The notes under the pieces are model-generated. The model was given only the letters and a program-made list of their open reading frames with translations, was not told the DNA's origin and made no database searches. From Neolentinus lepideus HHB14362 ss-1 (taxonomy: Eukaryota; Basidiomycota; Agaricomycetes; Gloeophyllales; Gloeophyllaceae), in assembly GCA_001632425.1 (NCBI GenBank), contig KV425657.1, positions 1 to 64,000 on the forward strand: a stretch of DNA of 64,000 nt. Direction: 5' to 3'. Both the position numbers and the translations under genes were made by a program. Positions within the stretch are counted from its first letter, which is position 1; each line of letters starts with the position of its first letter. Positions 25,217 to 35,461 of this stretch are shown here, one piece after another.

Positions 25217-25711
25217 CCTCATTCTCTATCTTCCTCAACTGGGTTGCCTCTAGCCACTCACTACGGCCTTCTTTCTCCTTCAGTTCATCGATGTCTTTAA
25301 GCTGACAATTTACAAACTATTAATATGAACTACGTTGCAGACTAAAACTCCACCCACCTTCATGTTCCGGTTGCGAATCTTCTTTACAGCCGGGTCCCAG
25401 GAAATATTCACTCCAGGAGTCGGCGGGACTGAAGTCTCAGAAGCAGACACCCCATTTACCTGCAGAGGGCAGTCCAACATACTCCTCCGGTTCATTAACA
25501 GACAGGGGAGGCGTCCTGTCTCCCTTCTTCCCGCACTTTCCCCCCTTCTATACTTCTTGTTGGCGTGCTTCTTGTCACTCTGTGGGCCAGGTGAATCGCG
25601 ATGGTGAATATTAGGGTGTCTCCCGGTACGTATCTCCTCACATTTCGCTGGTCATGGACCCGGAGCTGGGCTGCGACTGTACCCGCGCGACGGTGTCGAC
25701 AGGCCGCTCAA
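25217..25711 (-). pseudogene. EIF2A: Decayed partial copy of eIF2A (3' part)
   Basis: The segment is clearly similar to 17010-17503, the end of eIF2A. It covers the basic linker, the KKIRN helix region and most of the last exon. It keeps the equivalent of the 49-bp last intron (slightly longer here), so it arose by DNA duplication, not by reverse transcription. Many substitutions and indels break the frame in the linker. Nothing equivalent to the beta-propeller is present, so no functional factor can come from it. It lies 6 kb from the parent on the same strand. Confidence 0.85.
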
Positions 25712-26430
25712 GTGCTCAGGCAGCCTTATGACCAGCATAGCATGACCCGTTTGTTTGGTGGAAGATGGACTCCGAGTATATGGGGTAATCATGACTGTGG
25801 CGACTGTGGCATTGAAGACCCTAGACGGCAAATGCCGGTAGGGCGGGAAAATACATTTTGGGGGAGGAGAAACCCCTGCTAGAGCAGGGGCATCAAAACA
25901 ATCGCGAGTGACTAGCCTCACGTGACTGAGAGTCGAGGAGTCGCGTCTGTGCCACAGACGCAGTGCGCTCCACTCCTGAAGGAATTATACGCGGGAAAGT
26001 GGTGCAGAGAAACAGCTTTCTCTAGATTTTTCGGTGAAATGTACTGGATGGCGCATGATTGGCTGTGTTATGCATTCCATATCTCAATTCTGTCCCTACT
26101 TGGTTGAAGAGGCCTTCCTGAGTTTCCTTGTTCCATCACCAGCGCATTTTAGAGTCATGGGTACTATCAATCCAATAGACCATCTCAGCTTTCAATCAAT
26201 TCTGACTAGGACTGACTCGCCGCCTTGAGATCGAGGCACGACTGAGGTGACAAATACAGGCCGAAGACATGAGACTTCATGATTACGAGAGTAATGCCAG
26301 CGTGCGGATATGTAGAAACATTCCAGTAAATATTCCAGATACAAGCGAACATCAGGTAAGCCTATACTACAGAGGGTGCAAAATATGGAATATAGGAAAA
26401 GGCACCCGACACAGCAGACAAATGTTTCTA
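25712..26430. other. Intergenic
   Basis: No gene supported. A perfect 18-bp inverted repeat, CCCCTGCT-AG-AGCAGGGG, lies at about 25875-25892. Similarity to eIF2A stops at 25711. Confidence 0.4.
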
Positions 26431-27638
26431 TCACGCATCAAACCTTGGGACATAAGGTTCAGGAGGATCGTCTGGGTCATATAAGGCTCTTTCCTGTGCC
26501 ACCTGCTCCATGATCCTTTCAAGATTGGCCTGGCTCCATTCTCCGCTGTCCAGCTTGGCTTTGACCTCCAAGAAGTACTCGTCGAATTCCTTCATAATCA
26601 CGGTGTTTGTAAGGCGTTCTTCACCAACGACGAAGTCCATGAAGTCCTTCGGAGGATAATCTACTGCTAACCGCGACTGTCCGGCAACGGACACGAGACC
26701 GTATTCAATTTGGTCCTCGGGAACCGTCCCCGAGTCCAAGATGACTTTCAGGTCCCGGAAATACTTCAACATTATTGCTGCGCCTTTCTCATCATAGTAG
26801 TAGATATCCTTCGGAATGTGCTTGTTGACAATGGGTTGGGGTGGATAGTCGTCCAAGGAACATGTTAAATCTCCTATTATGACCCAATCTAGAGTAGCTC
26901 ATTAGTCACAATAGGCTCAACAGAGGAGAAGATACGTACTTCTCCAGATGTACATATCGTAGCAGTGGATCCACAAGTCCACGCATCCGAAGTCAGACGT
27001 CTTAGGGATCCGGCGTGACTCAGCGACCTCCATCTTGACCCCACACTTATGTCGAGATGCATGGTGGAAATCTATGATGCGGATATCGTCGCCTTGCATG
27101 ACGACATTGCGCTCGGCGAAATCCCCATGCATTATTCCGCATAGATGGATATCACGCAGCTTCTTTAGAAGTAATGCCCTGATGGAGTATATGTCAGGAA
27201 CGCTCGTTAAAGGGCACATAAAACCAACCTGGTGGGAACCTCCAAGTATTCGAAGAGGCCCACGCTCTCACCACAATATTCAAGAAGTAAACATCCCACT
27301 ATTCGCACAAAGCGATCCTTAACAGGAATCTTCGTTTTGTAAAGACCAAAGAAATTAGGAACCGCAGACCCCTGGACAGGTTCCAAGCGTTCATCGTAGA
27401 TTTTAGCCTCCTTCCGCAGATCCCGCATGAGATCCTTCCCGTACGCAAACTTAAGGGCAAGTGGTTTGGGGTTTTCAGTCATTTGTCCCATGTAGACGAC
27501 GGAATGCGAGTTCCTGTGTAATTGGCGCGTGATTTGCACCACACCGTTGACATGGCGTGGATTGTTGGATTTGAGATCCAGAGTCGTCAGAGACTCGTAG
27601 GCAAGCTCCTCGGGGAACTCGACATGGATAGTAGGCAT
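26431..27638 (-). CDS. Kinase-fold (PKL) protein, copy 1 of a divergent pair
   Basis: Three exons: 27229-27638, 26940-27178 and 26431-26888, introns 50 and 51 bp, 368 aa. The order of motifs is that of protein-kinase-like/APH folds: a VVYMGQM loop, LALKFAYG with the likely beta-3 Lys at 63, EAKIYDERL with a candidate alpha-C Glu at 77, the catalytic loop HGDFAERNV (H154, D156, N161), and IIDFHHA (D173) where canonical kinases have DFG. The HGD and DFHHA spellings are typical of basidiomycete kinase-like families, not of canonical Ser/Thr kinases. The C-terminal third (after about residue 215) is unrecognised. It is head to head with the PD...ExK gene at 28226, with 587 bp between them. A TATA-like ATATATTTG lies about 90 bp upstream of the ATG. 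Substrate unknown. Confidence 0.8.
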
Positions 27639-28225
27639 GATTAGCGCACCAAGGGCACTTCAGAGAAAACAGAGATGGTGGGAGTCTCAGAGTATGAATG
27701 CACGCGTCAACATAGGACACTGCCAAATATATCGGGCGCGGGATGGTCACGTGCTGGAAACTTCGCCCAAGTTCTTGTTCTGCCTTGTATTCTTCTTCGT
27801 GAACTGCTGCTCGTAAGTACAATTGTGTGAACTAGCCGCTGCCATGCGTATCATACGCTACAACCGCATGTTCATGAGGCAACAACCAACGTTCTTGCAG
27901 CTGCTCGTTGCTAGACGCGCTATTTGCTTGTTTTCTTGCATTCTTGTTCTTGTTCTCGTCGGTTTGCTCTTGTCTGCTATGATATGTGCAACCATTCTGA
28001 TCAGATTGCTTCGCACTGCAAACCTTCCGCTCCATGAGTTCCTCGGGCAGCCCTTGTACTCGGGAGACCGGCCTGGTGATCTGTTGTCGAACGCGGTAGC
28101 TATCGTTACCAATAAAGACGGATGCTTGTACTATGACGGCTGCCATAGGAAACTTGGTTCATTTCTTGGAGCACAATATATATAAGGAATTCTAGAGACG
28201 ACTTGAACAGCATCAACCACCAGCT
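27639..28225. promoter_or_regulatory. Shared divergent promoter region of the kinase-like / nuclease-like pair
   Basis: This 587-bp gap holds TATA-like boxes facing both ways: near 27727-27735 for the kinase gene and at 28176-28187 for the + strand gene. A hydrophobic open frame at 27823-28185 overlaps it but lacks support as a gene. Co-regulation is inferred from the layout. Confidence 0.45.
28176..28187 (+). promoter_or_regulatory. TATA box of the PD...ExK gene
   Basis: ATATATATAAGG lies 39-50 bp upstream of the ATG at 28226, a spacing usual for fungal TATA genes with a very short leader. Confidence 0.55.
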
Positions 28226-29892
28226 ATGGCACCGGGAACTCGATCCACACCGCAGTCGCAACACACCCAGCCCGCCCAACCTACCCAGGCGCAGCCAGCT
28301 GTGGTACCGCGATCTACTCGATCTACGACGCGTGCTGCAGCGTTACAATCGCAATCTGACCAACAGGGCCCACAGCACGGCCCGCGAGCAGCAAGGCCAG
28401 CTGTGGCGCCACGGACTCTATCCATGACCCCGCGATCGCAATCCGCCCATCAGAGCCCGCATCCTGCCCAGCAACCGACCCGACCACCGACACGTGCATT
28501 GCCCAAGGAGATCGATCATCTGTTTTCGGACGTGCTACCTAACTGTCCTGATATGAAGCAGGGTATCGCTGCTACCACTAAAGCCCCGACCAACGCCGAC
28601 TACAATAAGCATGAATCCAAGCAGCTTAAATACGTGGTATATGCACCAAATCTAGTCGATGGACTTTTCGATCATGTCGATGATTGGGCTAGTGTCCCTT
28701 TTGGCAAGCGCACAGCGTCCTCTGTTGCGTTGTGGCAAGCCAATACGGACGTGGACTCTGTGCAGCACTTCCTGCCTCCTGAGATAAATAGCGAGCAGGA
28801 TATTCGGGACTGGGTTCTCAGGGGTCTCCTGAACCCGTCACTAGCCTGCATTCGAGCTGTGGAGGCGAAGGGTCTGGTCGGGCTGAAACGCAAAAAAAAT
28901 AAGTCAGCCTACATGGTCTCAGCTCCAGGGAAACCCGCTAGTATTCCCGATGAACTTCTAGTGAAAGCATCAGCTAGGCACAAGCCGGTCCTGACCATGG
29001 AATTCAAGACTCCGAATGCCATGGGGACTGAGGTCTTTTCCGAACTGACGGAACAGCTACAGAATGCGCACCGCGTTGTGAGGTTCCACTGGCCCCACAA
29101 GTTAAATGACGAGGAGAAGGTCAAACACGAGGGCACAGCAGGAGAAGAAGAAGAAGAAGGTGGTGAGGACGAGGGTGAGGAGGAAGACGAGGAAGACGAG
29201 GACCACAACGACGATAGCGACGAAGGCGAAGAAGGTGAACAGGAAGACGAGGACGAGGACGAGGAAGAAGAGGAAGAAGAAGAGGACGAAGAAGAAGAAG
29301 AAGAGGAAAGTGAGGACGGACAAGAAGGAGGAGGAGCTGAAGAGGGTAAGGTTAAAGGTAAAGTCGGCCAGTCTGGGATGTATAAAGAGACGAAGCTGCT
29401 CGTCCAGGTAAGTTATGCTTCTTTTCCCGCAACACCTGTAATATGAAAGTTTACGCCATCCAGGTGTGGGGGCAGATGCTAGACTACGACGTCAAATATG
29501 CTGTGTTGACCTCTTATGCGTGCACCATATTTATCTACCGAGATCCATCGACCAATACCTTGTATCTTTCACGCAAGTACAAACCCACCAGTATCGGGAC
29601 CAGGAAAGCTGTTACTGCCTGGTTTGCGCAAGCTCTGGGCTTGATTCGAGAAGATCTTTTCCAACTGCCAGCACTGGACGAGCACTGGAAATCCGAGATG
29701 GAGAAGCACTTTCCGCCGATGGTAGACCCTGAGGGCACAGCTATGGGAGGACTTGACTTCACGTGCGTGTGCCTGTACTTTCGAATGCTTACGCAGACTC
29801 TGAAGAGCGGAGGGCAGCATGGTAGAGAAGCTAAAGGAAATTATTCGTCTTGCATCAAGCCGGTTGGAGGGACAACAGGCCAGGGGCTCTAG
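28226..29892 (+). CDS. Acidic protein with PD...ExK restriction-endonuclease-like signature
   Basis: Two exons, 28226-29407 and 29464-29892, intron 56 bp, 536 aa. Residues 1-92 are a Ser/Thr/Gln/Pro-rich disordered leader. Residues 95-290 are folded. At 241-261 they contain PDELLVK...LTMEFK, with P241-D242 and E259-x-K261 spaced as in PD-(D/E)XK nucleases. Residues about 305-375 are an almost pure Glu/Asp tract, an insertion. The last 143 residues resume the fold (VWGQMLDYDVKYAVLTSYA, IFIYRD), resembling the later strands and helix of that nuclease fold. The active-site spelling is suggestive, not proof. It pairs head to head with a kinase-fold gene, and a broken copy of both follows. Function unknown. 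A Crinkler-type effector relation is a hypothesis. Confidence 0.7.
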
Positions 29893-30267
29893 CTACTGAG
29901 CAGCGCGGGCACGGATTGTGACCATCACGTATGGGTCCTTGCGAGGGGCATGATTTGCTGTGTAGATCTAATTAATTTGGTTCATTGCATTGGGTATATA
30001 CTGGTTACATGTACTGGACATTGCCGTGGTTTAATTGAGAATACTTATAAGGTCCTTTTCTACATTGCATGCGCTAGAGGATATCTTGAATCACCCCATG
30101 AATCGTAGGTGGCATAATCAATTGCCCGCGAAGCACATTGCGGCGTTATTACTTCCTATATGCCGTACAGACAGGCCTGTCCGAACTGGAGACAGCCCAT
30201 AAAAGCATGAAGTGACCATTATGTCAGGAGAGCAAACAATTAGACTTGCAGTATTACTACTGCCTAC
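29893..30267. other. Intergenic
   Basis: No gene supported in these 375 bp between the nuclease-like gene and the chimeric remnant. Confidence 0.4.
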
Positions 30268-30380
30268 TAGCCGACCGCAATAGGCACGAAGAAGTTCCCG
30301 CTATGAGTTAGGTCTACAGTCAAATCCAGAACATTGTTTGTACCATCGTATGTAGTATTTTGCACCCATCGGTCGTGGGA
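30268..30380 (-). pseudogene. Coding-like C-terminal scrap, possibly of the same GH31-like relic
   Basis: A minus-strand frame of about 37 codons ends in a stop and reads like the end of a secreted fungal protein (RWVQNTTYDGTNNVLDLTVD). It lies just downstream, on the same strand, of the GH31-like piece in the chimera at 30451-30927 and may be its last exon. The assignment is tentative. Confidence 0.3.
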
Positions 30381-30450
30381 CACACAGGAGACGTAGTCTC
30401 GTCAACCGAAGCCCGGAGAGATACCCGAAGTAGCAGCGCACTGCTAGAAA

Positions 30451-30927
30451 TTAGAATGCCATTCTTTGGTATACAGATTGATCCAGGTGTAGATGGATGG
30501 CATGAATCCGCGTGATGGACACGGTATCATTCAAATACAACGAATCAGAAGCTGTCCTATCTGTGCCAGGGGCAATGAGAAGCTCGCGGGGAGTCTCCCG
30601 AAGACGACTCGTGGTCATAGCGCCACTAGCACGCAATGGAAAGATGGAACCGCCGCGAACGTGGACAGGTCCCAAGCGTTCATCGTAGATTTTAGCCTCC
30701 TTCCGCAGATCCCGCATGAGATCCTTCCCGTACGCAAACTTAAGGGCAAGTGGTTTGGGGTTTTCAGTCATTTGTCCCATGTAGACGACGGAATGCGAGT
30801 TCCTGTGTAATTGGCGCGTGATCTGGACTACACCGTCGACATGGCGCTGGTTGTTGGATTTAAGATCTAGAGTCTTTAGAGAAAGATAGGCGAGCTCCTC
30901 GGGAAACTCGACGTGGAGATCAGGCAT
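30451..30927 (-). pseudogene. Chimeric remnant: kinase-fold N terminus (copy 2) joined to a GH31-like fragment
   Basis: ATG at 30927. About 88 residues match copy 1 (26431-27638), with a nearly identical DNA block between 30665 and 30830 that includes LALKFAYG and EAKIYDERL. Similarity ends abruptly at about 30663. The same open frame then reads VRGGSIFPLRASGAMTT, RETPRELLIAPG and SLYLND, a spelling I associate with the C-terminal region of GH31 alpha-glucosidases. The frame stops at 30451. It lacks HGD and DF motifs, so no kinase activity is possible, and it lacks the GH31 catalytic barrel. The joint is in frame, so a 158-residue fusion could be made if transcribed. Confidence 0.7.
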
Positions 30928-31344
30928 TGCAAGCTGCACTGAGGGTAGAAATCGAATGGAGCTAGGAAATAAGTATGTGGAAAGACTGCCGAATGCTAGC
31001 TTTCAGTCTGCCGCATTACTTGGAATCTTGACGTCCTCACTGGTCTCCGAGGCTATACGAACAACTTCTAACCAACTCGTACTAGTAGTAGTAATACATT
31101 CGCGACGCGCGGGATCTCAAATTTCAAACACGTCGAAGTCACGTGAATGAAGGAATTGCGTCGTCGTAGGCGACCATCAGAACATTGTTCTGCTCCAACT
31201 CGACCAGGAGGCACGGAACACACTGTACTTCTCGACAACACAATGTTACCTAGGTGTAAGAGAGAAGCAGAGGTCATCACCAACTGGATATGTCGTCAAA
31301 AACCGGGCGGCTGGAGAGCCTCTACACCCGCACGATGACCACAC
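30928..31344. other. Region between the two broken copy-2 genes
   Basis: Corresponds in layout to the divergent promoter of copy 1, but shorter. Only scattered short frames are present. Confidence 0.35.
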
Positions 31345-31587
31345 CACTGCACTGTGTGAATTCAACACCGACGTGCCTCCGATGACAGCTCGTGATCAAC
31401 AGCGAGCAAGATGCGCGGGAGTGGATATCGTGAGGTACCGTGCCCCCTCCCCTTCGGACAAACGAACACCTATTCCCGATAGTCTCCTCATCAAGTCATC
31501 CGCAAACAAGAGACTACTCACTCTTGAGTACAAGAAGTCCAGCCGCAAGCAACACCGCCGAGTCCGTCTCCGACGGGTCCCAAGTTA
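31345..31587 (+). pseudogene. Broken copy 2 of the PD...ExK gene
   Basis: Three short blocks in different frames match residues about 165-265 of the intact gene: ALCEFNTDV (intact ALWQANTDV), INSEQDAREWIS then a stop (intact INSEQDIRDWVL), and PIPDSLLIKSSANKRLLTLEYK (intact SIPDELLVKASA...LTMEFK). The PD and ExK residues survive, but frame changes and a stop between blocks kill the gene. It sits + strand, divergent from the kinase remnant at 30451-30927, repeating the copy-1 layout. Confidence 0.75.
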
Positions 31588-31815
31588 AAGGGAATGACTT
31601 GCGCAGTAAATAGAAAATGCTTACGAGGCTTGTTGTGTTGAATAATTGTGATCGGTTATATTTTGCCCATTTGTCGATGTGCACAACTCGTCTGCTTGAG
31701 AACATAATCCTTGTCCAAATCTGTGTCATAACGAATCCTCAACGTAAAAGTAATCCGACCTCAATTGAGCGAAAAGTACCAGCAATTGGCATGTAAATAA
31801 TGGATCAACCGTCCT
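31588..31815. other. Intergenic
   Basis: Short AT-rich gap, no feature seen. Confidence 0.4.
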
Positions 31816-34800
31816 TCATAAGTAGGCACTGTACAAAGCTGCGGTGAGCTTACGAGCTTGCCCCTTTCCAATCAGCCCTTCTACGTCTTGCATTATAGTT
31901 TTATCACCGGCTAGCACACGAGCAACCTCAGGTTTATCACGATCCCCGAGATTCAGGCTGTGCGATGTCTTTGGAGGAGATTTGCGCGGCGACATGGCCA
32001 TCAGCTGAGCAAGCGCTTCCAATGGCTCATTTTCTGGGGTTCGTTCACGCCTAGAGACAGCCGTGTCCGTCTCATTGAGCCTCCTGGCCTTGCGAGGCAG
32101 ACCGCCACCCAGTGTTGACCTCCGCCGTTCCCTTCTTCGCGCCTCCTCTTCGCGGCCTGCTTTTGCTAGTCGAGCATATTCGCCAGCGCGAGAGTCCCTC
32201 GGCGGGCGATACTCATTCTGTTCGTCGTTCGCAGGTACCCGACGAAGAGCTGATGTCCGACCCAGTGATATTGAGCTGGTGTTACGAGACCTATCATGTT
32301 CCTCGCCATCACTGCGAACAGCTAGTCCAGGACAATCCTCATACGACGATATTTCTTCCGAGTCAGGCGTTGAAGCGGCATCGGATCCCGATGTATCATG
32401 TCCCGACAACTTCTTCATAGCGATACGTTCAGCTGCTTCGCGCATGTCTTTGAGAATCTCATCCGCCTTCTGGAAGTCCTTGACGTTCTCAAATACTCCG
32501 TAGACGACCTCTTTCTGGAAACCATGGTTTTGCGCCATGGCATCTAAGAGATAATTGGTACCTAGCTGCATTGCTAGACGTTGATCCGATGGACGTTCCG
32601 GTGAAGGCGGAGAAGGAGTCGAAAATTGAACAGTGGTAGCAACAGAAGCGCTCCGAGGTGCATAGCCAAAGGGAGCGCTATAAGATCCAGGCATAGAAGA
32701 CCGTGTTCGTCGTTCTTCGGGTATGTGATTGATAGAGGTGGAGCCCACATCTTCACGGCGTAACACGAAGCCTGGAAACGTCTTGCGCCGGTCATTCCTA
32801 GAGTAGTCTTCCTTCGATGTCCATCTCAATGTACTGATAGATTCGGGTGGACTCGCGTGTACCGCTCTGCCGTCCATTTCTTCTGCTTGCAACCTGTTAG
32901 CTGAGGGAGGCCACGGCGTACGCGATCGCGAAGAGCCTGCCGTAGCACCACGCGAAAGAGAAACTTCGCGAGTAGATATACGGTCCTCACTCGTGCGCAG
33001 ACTTTGCCCCGCAGCAGAATCTGAATGACGGAGATCCAATGGACCAGCAGCCGCATCAGCGGAGACGGTGGAGGTGAAAGTTGGCGCAGATCCCGAAATC
33101 GAGGTTAGGAACCTCTGTACAATGCGCTTAGGCGTAGTTGCCTCCAAGTTGCTTGGCTTTGACAAAGATGCACCCGCCTCAGCCATAGAGGAACGTGTGT
33201 TGAGGGTCTCATATGTTTGACTGAAAGGGTGATGGCCTGGTTGTCCCGTCGATGCTGAAGGGATCTTAGACGCTGCCGCGACTATCTGCTCAGCATAACG
33301 ATGGACTCCGCCACGCCTCCTAGGCCTGTGATCCTCTTCTCTCGAGCTCACTTGGCTGAAAGGATGTTGTGCGTTCGGTATCTCATCTACTTCTTTGGCA
33401 TCACCCTTCTCTTTATCCACCTTGCCAGCCCCGCTCTTCCTGAAAGACGCACCTCTGGCAGGGGGCCAATTCTCCTCTGCGTCCTCGTCCACCCCGCTGG
33501 CTCTCCTGCCATTCCGGCTGAAGCGAGAACGCCCGCGCTCATCGGTAAACGCACTCGTGTAAGGTCCCTCCGTCAACCGCGGTGGCTCGCGGTGCGGCCC
33601 ACGGGTAATTGACCCACGTGTGGCTGGCGTAGGGGTTATCGACTCGAAAATGTTCTTGTCCTCGCGGGCATCCTCATCTTCGTAGGAATAGGGCAATATC
33701 GGCGGCGTGCGGCTGCGGGGTCGTCTCCGAAACACAGGCGTGGACTGCTCGACCAAGGCAGCGCCCGAGTTCACATCCGGTGGACGACGGAGGCTAGGCG
33801 TAAATGGGAGGGATACGTCAGAGCCTGCGATCGATGCAGGCACAGAGACTGGCGGTGTTGGTTCTTGCTGGATGCCTGGTGACTGCACTGAAGCGTTCCT
33901 GGTAGGAGGACGCTGCGATATGGGCTCGGTGAACATCCCGGGCATAGCTAGACTTGCTAGCTTATGTTTCGAACCTAGAGTCGGGGAAGGAGCGGTAGCG
34001 AGATCGGGATAAACACGGTTATAACTGGGTGAAGTACTGCGCCGGTCAAGGCCGACACGGCGAAGCGTCGATTCAGGCTGAGGAATGGAACTGCAACCAG
34101 TTTAACTTCAGCGTAGAACGCGCGAAGCCTTTACTTACCTGGCAGGTTTGTCAGGTTCGCGGTCTTCGCCAGTCGAACTCGGATCGTCGAGCAAGACTGT
34201 CACATCTGCTTCCTCTCCCCTGTTTTCTGATGATTCCGACTCCTTAGAGTCAGTTGGCTCGTCGAAGACGTTGCCTGAATAATCTTCCGAGGGTGGCGGG
34301 ACGACAACCTGCTCAGTGGGAGCGACATGACAATCTGGCTCGTCTGGCGGATTTCGGGGGTCGGCATCTTGTTGCGAAGGATCTGCTTCAGCTTCGGACG
34401 CAAGATCAGGCTGATGATCCACTTCCTTTCGAGGGTGGTCGCGGCGCAAGATCTTAATCTCATCCACCTGCTGTGGACCACGCTCGTCGTTGTTTGTCGC
34501 TGCCTTGTCCACATGTCTCATATCTCCCTGTTCTGTGCGAGACTCGACTAAGGCTTTGGGACGTACCGCGACCTGTTTCTTGCCTGCGCATGTCTGCTCA
34601 TCCTCCTCTTCATTGACACGGTCCCGCGCGGACTGCTTCCCTTTGCCCTTCACCGCCCGCTCTCCCTCTTCCACAATGTTTTCTCTAAAGGTTGATGATT
34701 TGAGCTTTGTCACTGAAGGCTTGACGTTGTTCTGGCGTCGCGGCTTGAGAACTCAATCTCATCCACCTGCTGTGGACCACACACCTCGTTGCTTGTCGCT

Positions 34801-35375
34801 GCCTTGTCCGCGGGTCTCGTATCTTCCCGCTCTGTGCGAGACTCGACTAAGGCTTTGCGACGTACCGCAACCTGTTTCTTTCCTGCGCGTGTCTGCCCAT
34901 CCCCATCCTCCTCTCCATCGACGCGGGTCCGCGCGGGCTGCTTCCCTTTGTCTTTCACCGATCGCTCTGCCTCTTCCACGCTTATTTGTCTAAGGGTTGA
35001 TAGTTTGGGCTTTTTTGATGAAGTCTTGACGTTGCTCCGGCGTTGATATTTGCGGATATACGGATCTATTTCTTCCTGATTCTTCTTGTAATGCTCGCGC
35101 CAGGATTGCCACGGGTGACGCGCCGCCCACGGCCACTTTTCAAGCTGGAATTTCTTCAGCATGGTAAGTTAGGTGGAAAGGTACACACATACGTTATCCA
35201 CTAGGTTTTTGTACAGATTATTGCCAGATCGGCCGCTCTCGGTGGGATTCTCAACAGCAATGTACTCAGCGAGACGCCTCGTGTCCTGGACGGTATAATC
35301 TGTGCGGCTGGAATTTACCACATTAGTCGTATATACTGTACCAAAGAAATGAGATACGTACGGTGCCCGTTTCAT
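31816..35375 (-). CDS. RAP1: RAP1-like telomere protein with Myb domain
   Basis: Five exons: 35362-35375, 35193-35307, 34785-35144, 34139-34731 and 31816-34090, introns 48-54 bp, 1118 aa. Residues about 5-70 form a RAP1-type Myb domain: TDYTVQDTRRLAEYIAVENP, GRSGNNLYKNLV, then WPWAARHPWQSWREHYKKN and IRKYQ. A charged, repetitive region follows (an internal duplication of about 300 bp), then a long Ser/Pro-rich stretch. Near residue 930 there is a helical block (GFQKEVVYGVFENVKDFQ) that may be the C-terminal RAP1 domain. The protein ends in DVEGLIGKGQARKLTAALYS. RAP1 binds telomeres or shelterin partners. No BRCT domain is seen. The third intron (34732-34784) is inferred because the two repeat units are in different frames; the alternative is a frameshift. 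Confidence 0.8.
34435..35045 (-). repeat. Tandem duplication of about 300 bp inside the RAP1-like gene
   Basis: Unit 1 (about 34745-35045) and unit 2 (about 34435-34737) share most bases. They encode the same order of blocks: NVK, STxR, a VEEAER/VEEGER acid block, KGKQ-AR-RV, GKKQVAVR, KALVESRTE and GPQQVDEI. The units abut. In unit 1 the GPQQVDEI end appears to be used as intron sequence in the gene model. Confidence 0.8.
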
Positions 35376-35461
35376 CTCTGTCGCAATGGATTCACTGAGG
35401 AAAGAGCAAAACGCGTGAAGTCACATGTGCGCACGTGACGTGACTAGTGTGTGCTCTGGAT

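Noticed and set aside
27823..28185. Hydrophobic 120-codon frame between the divergent pair
   Set aside because: It overlaps the shared promoter and TATA box, and is mirrored by open frames on the other strand. No family text.
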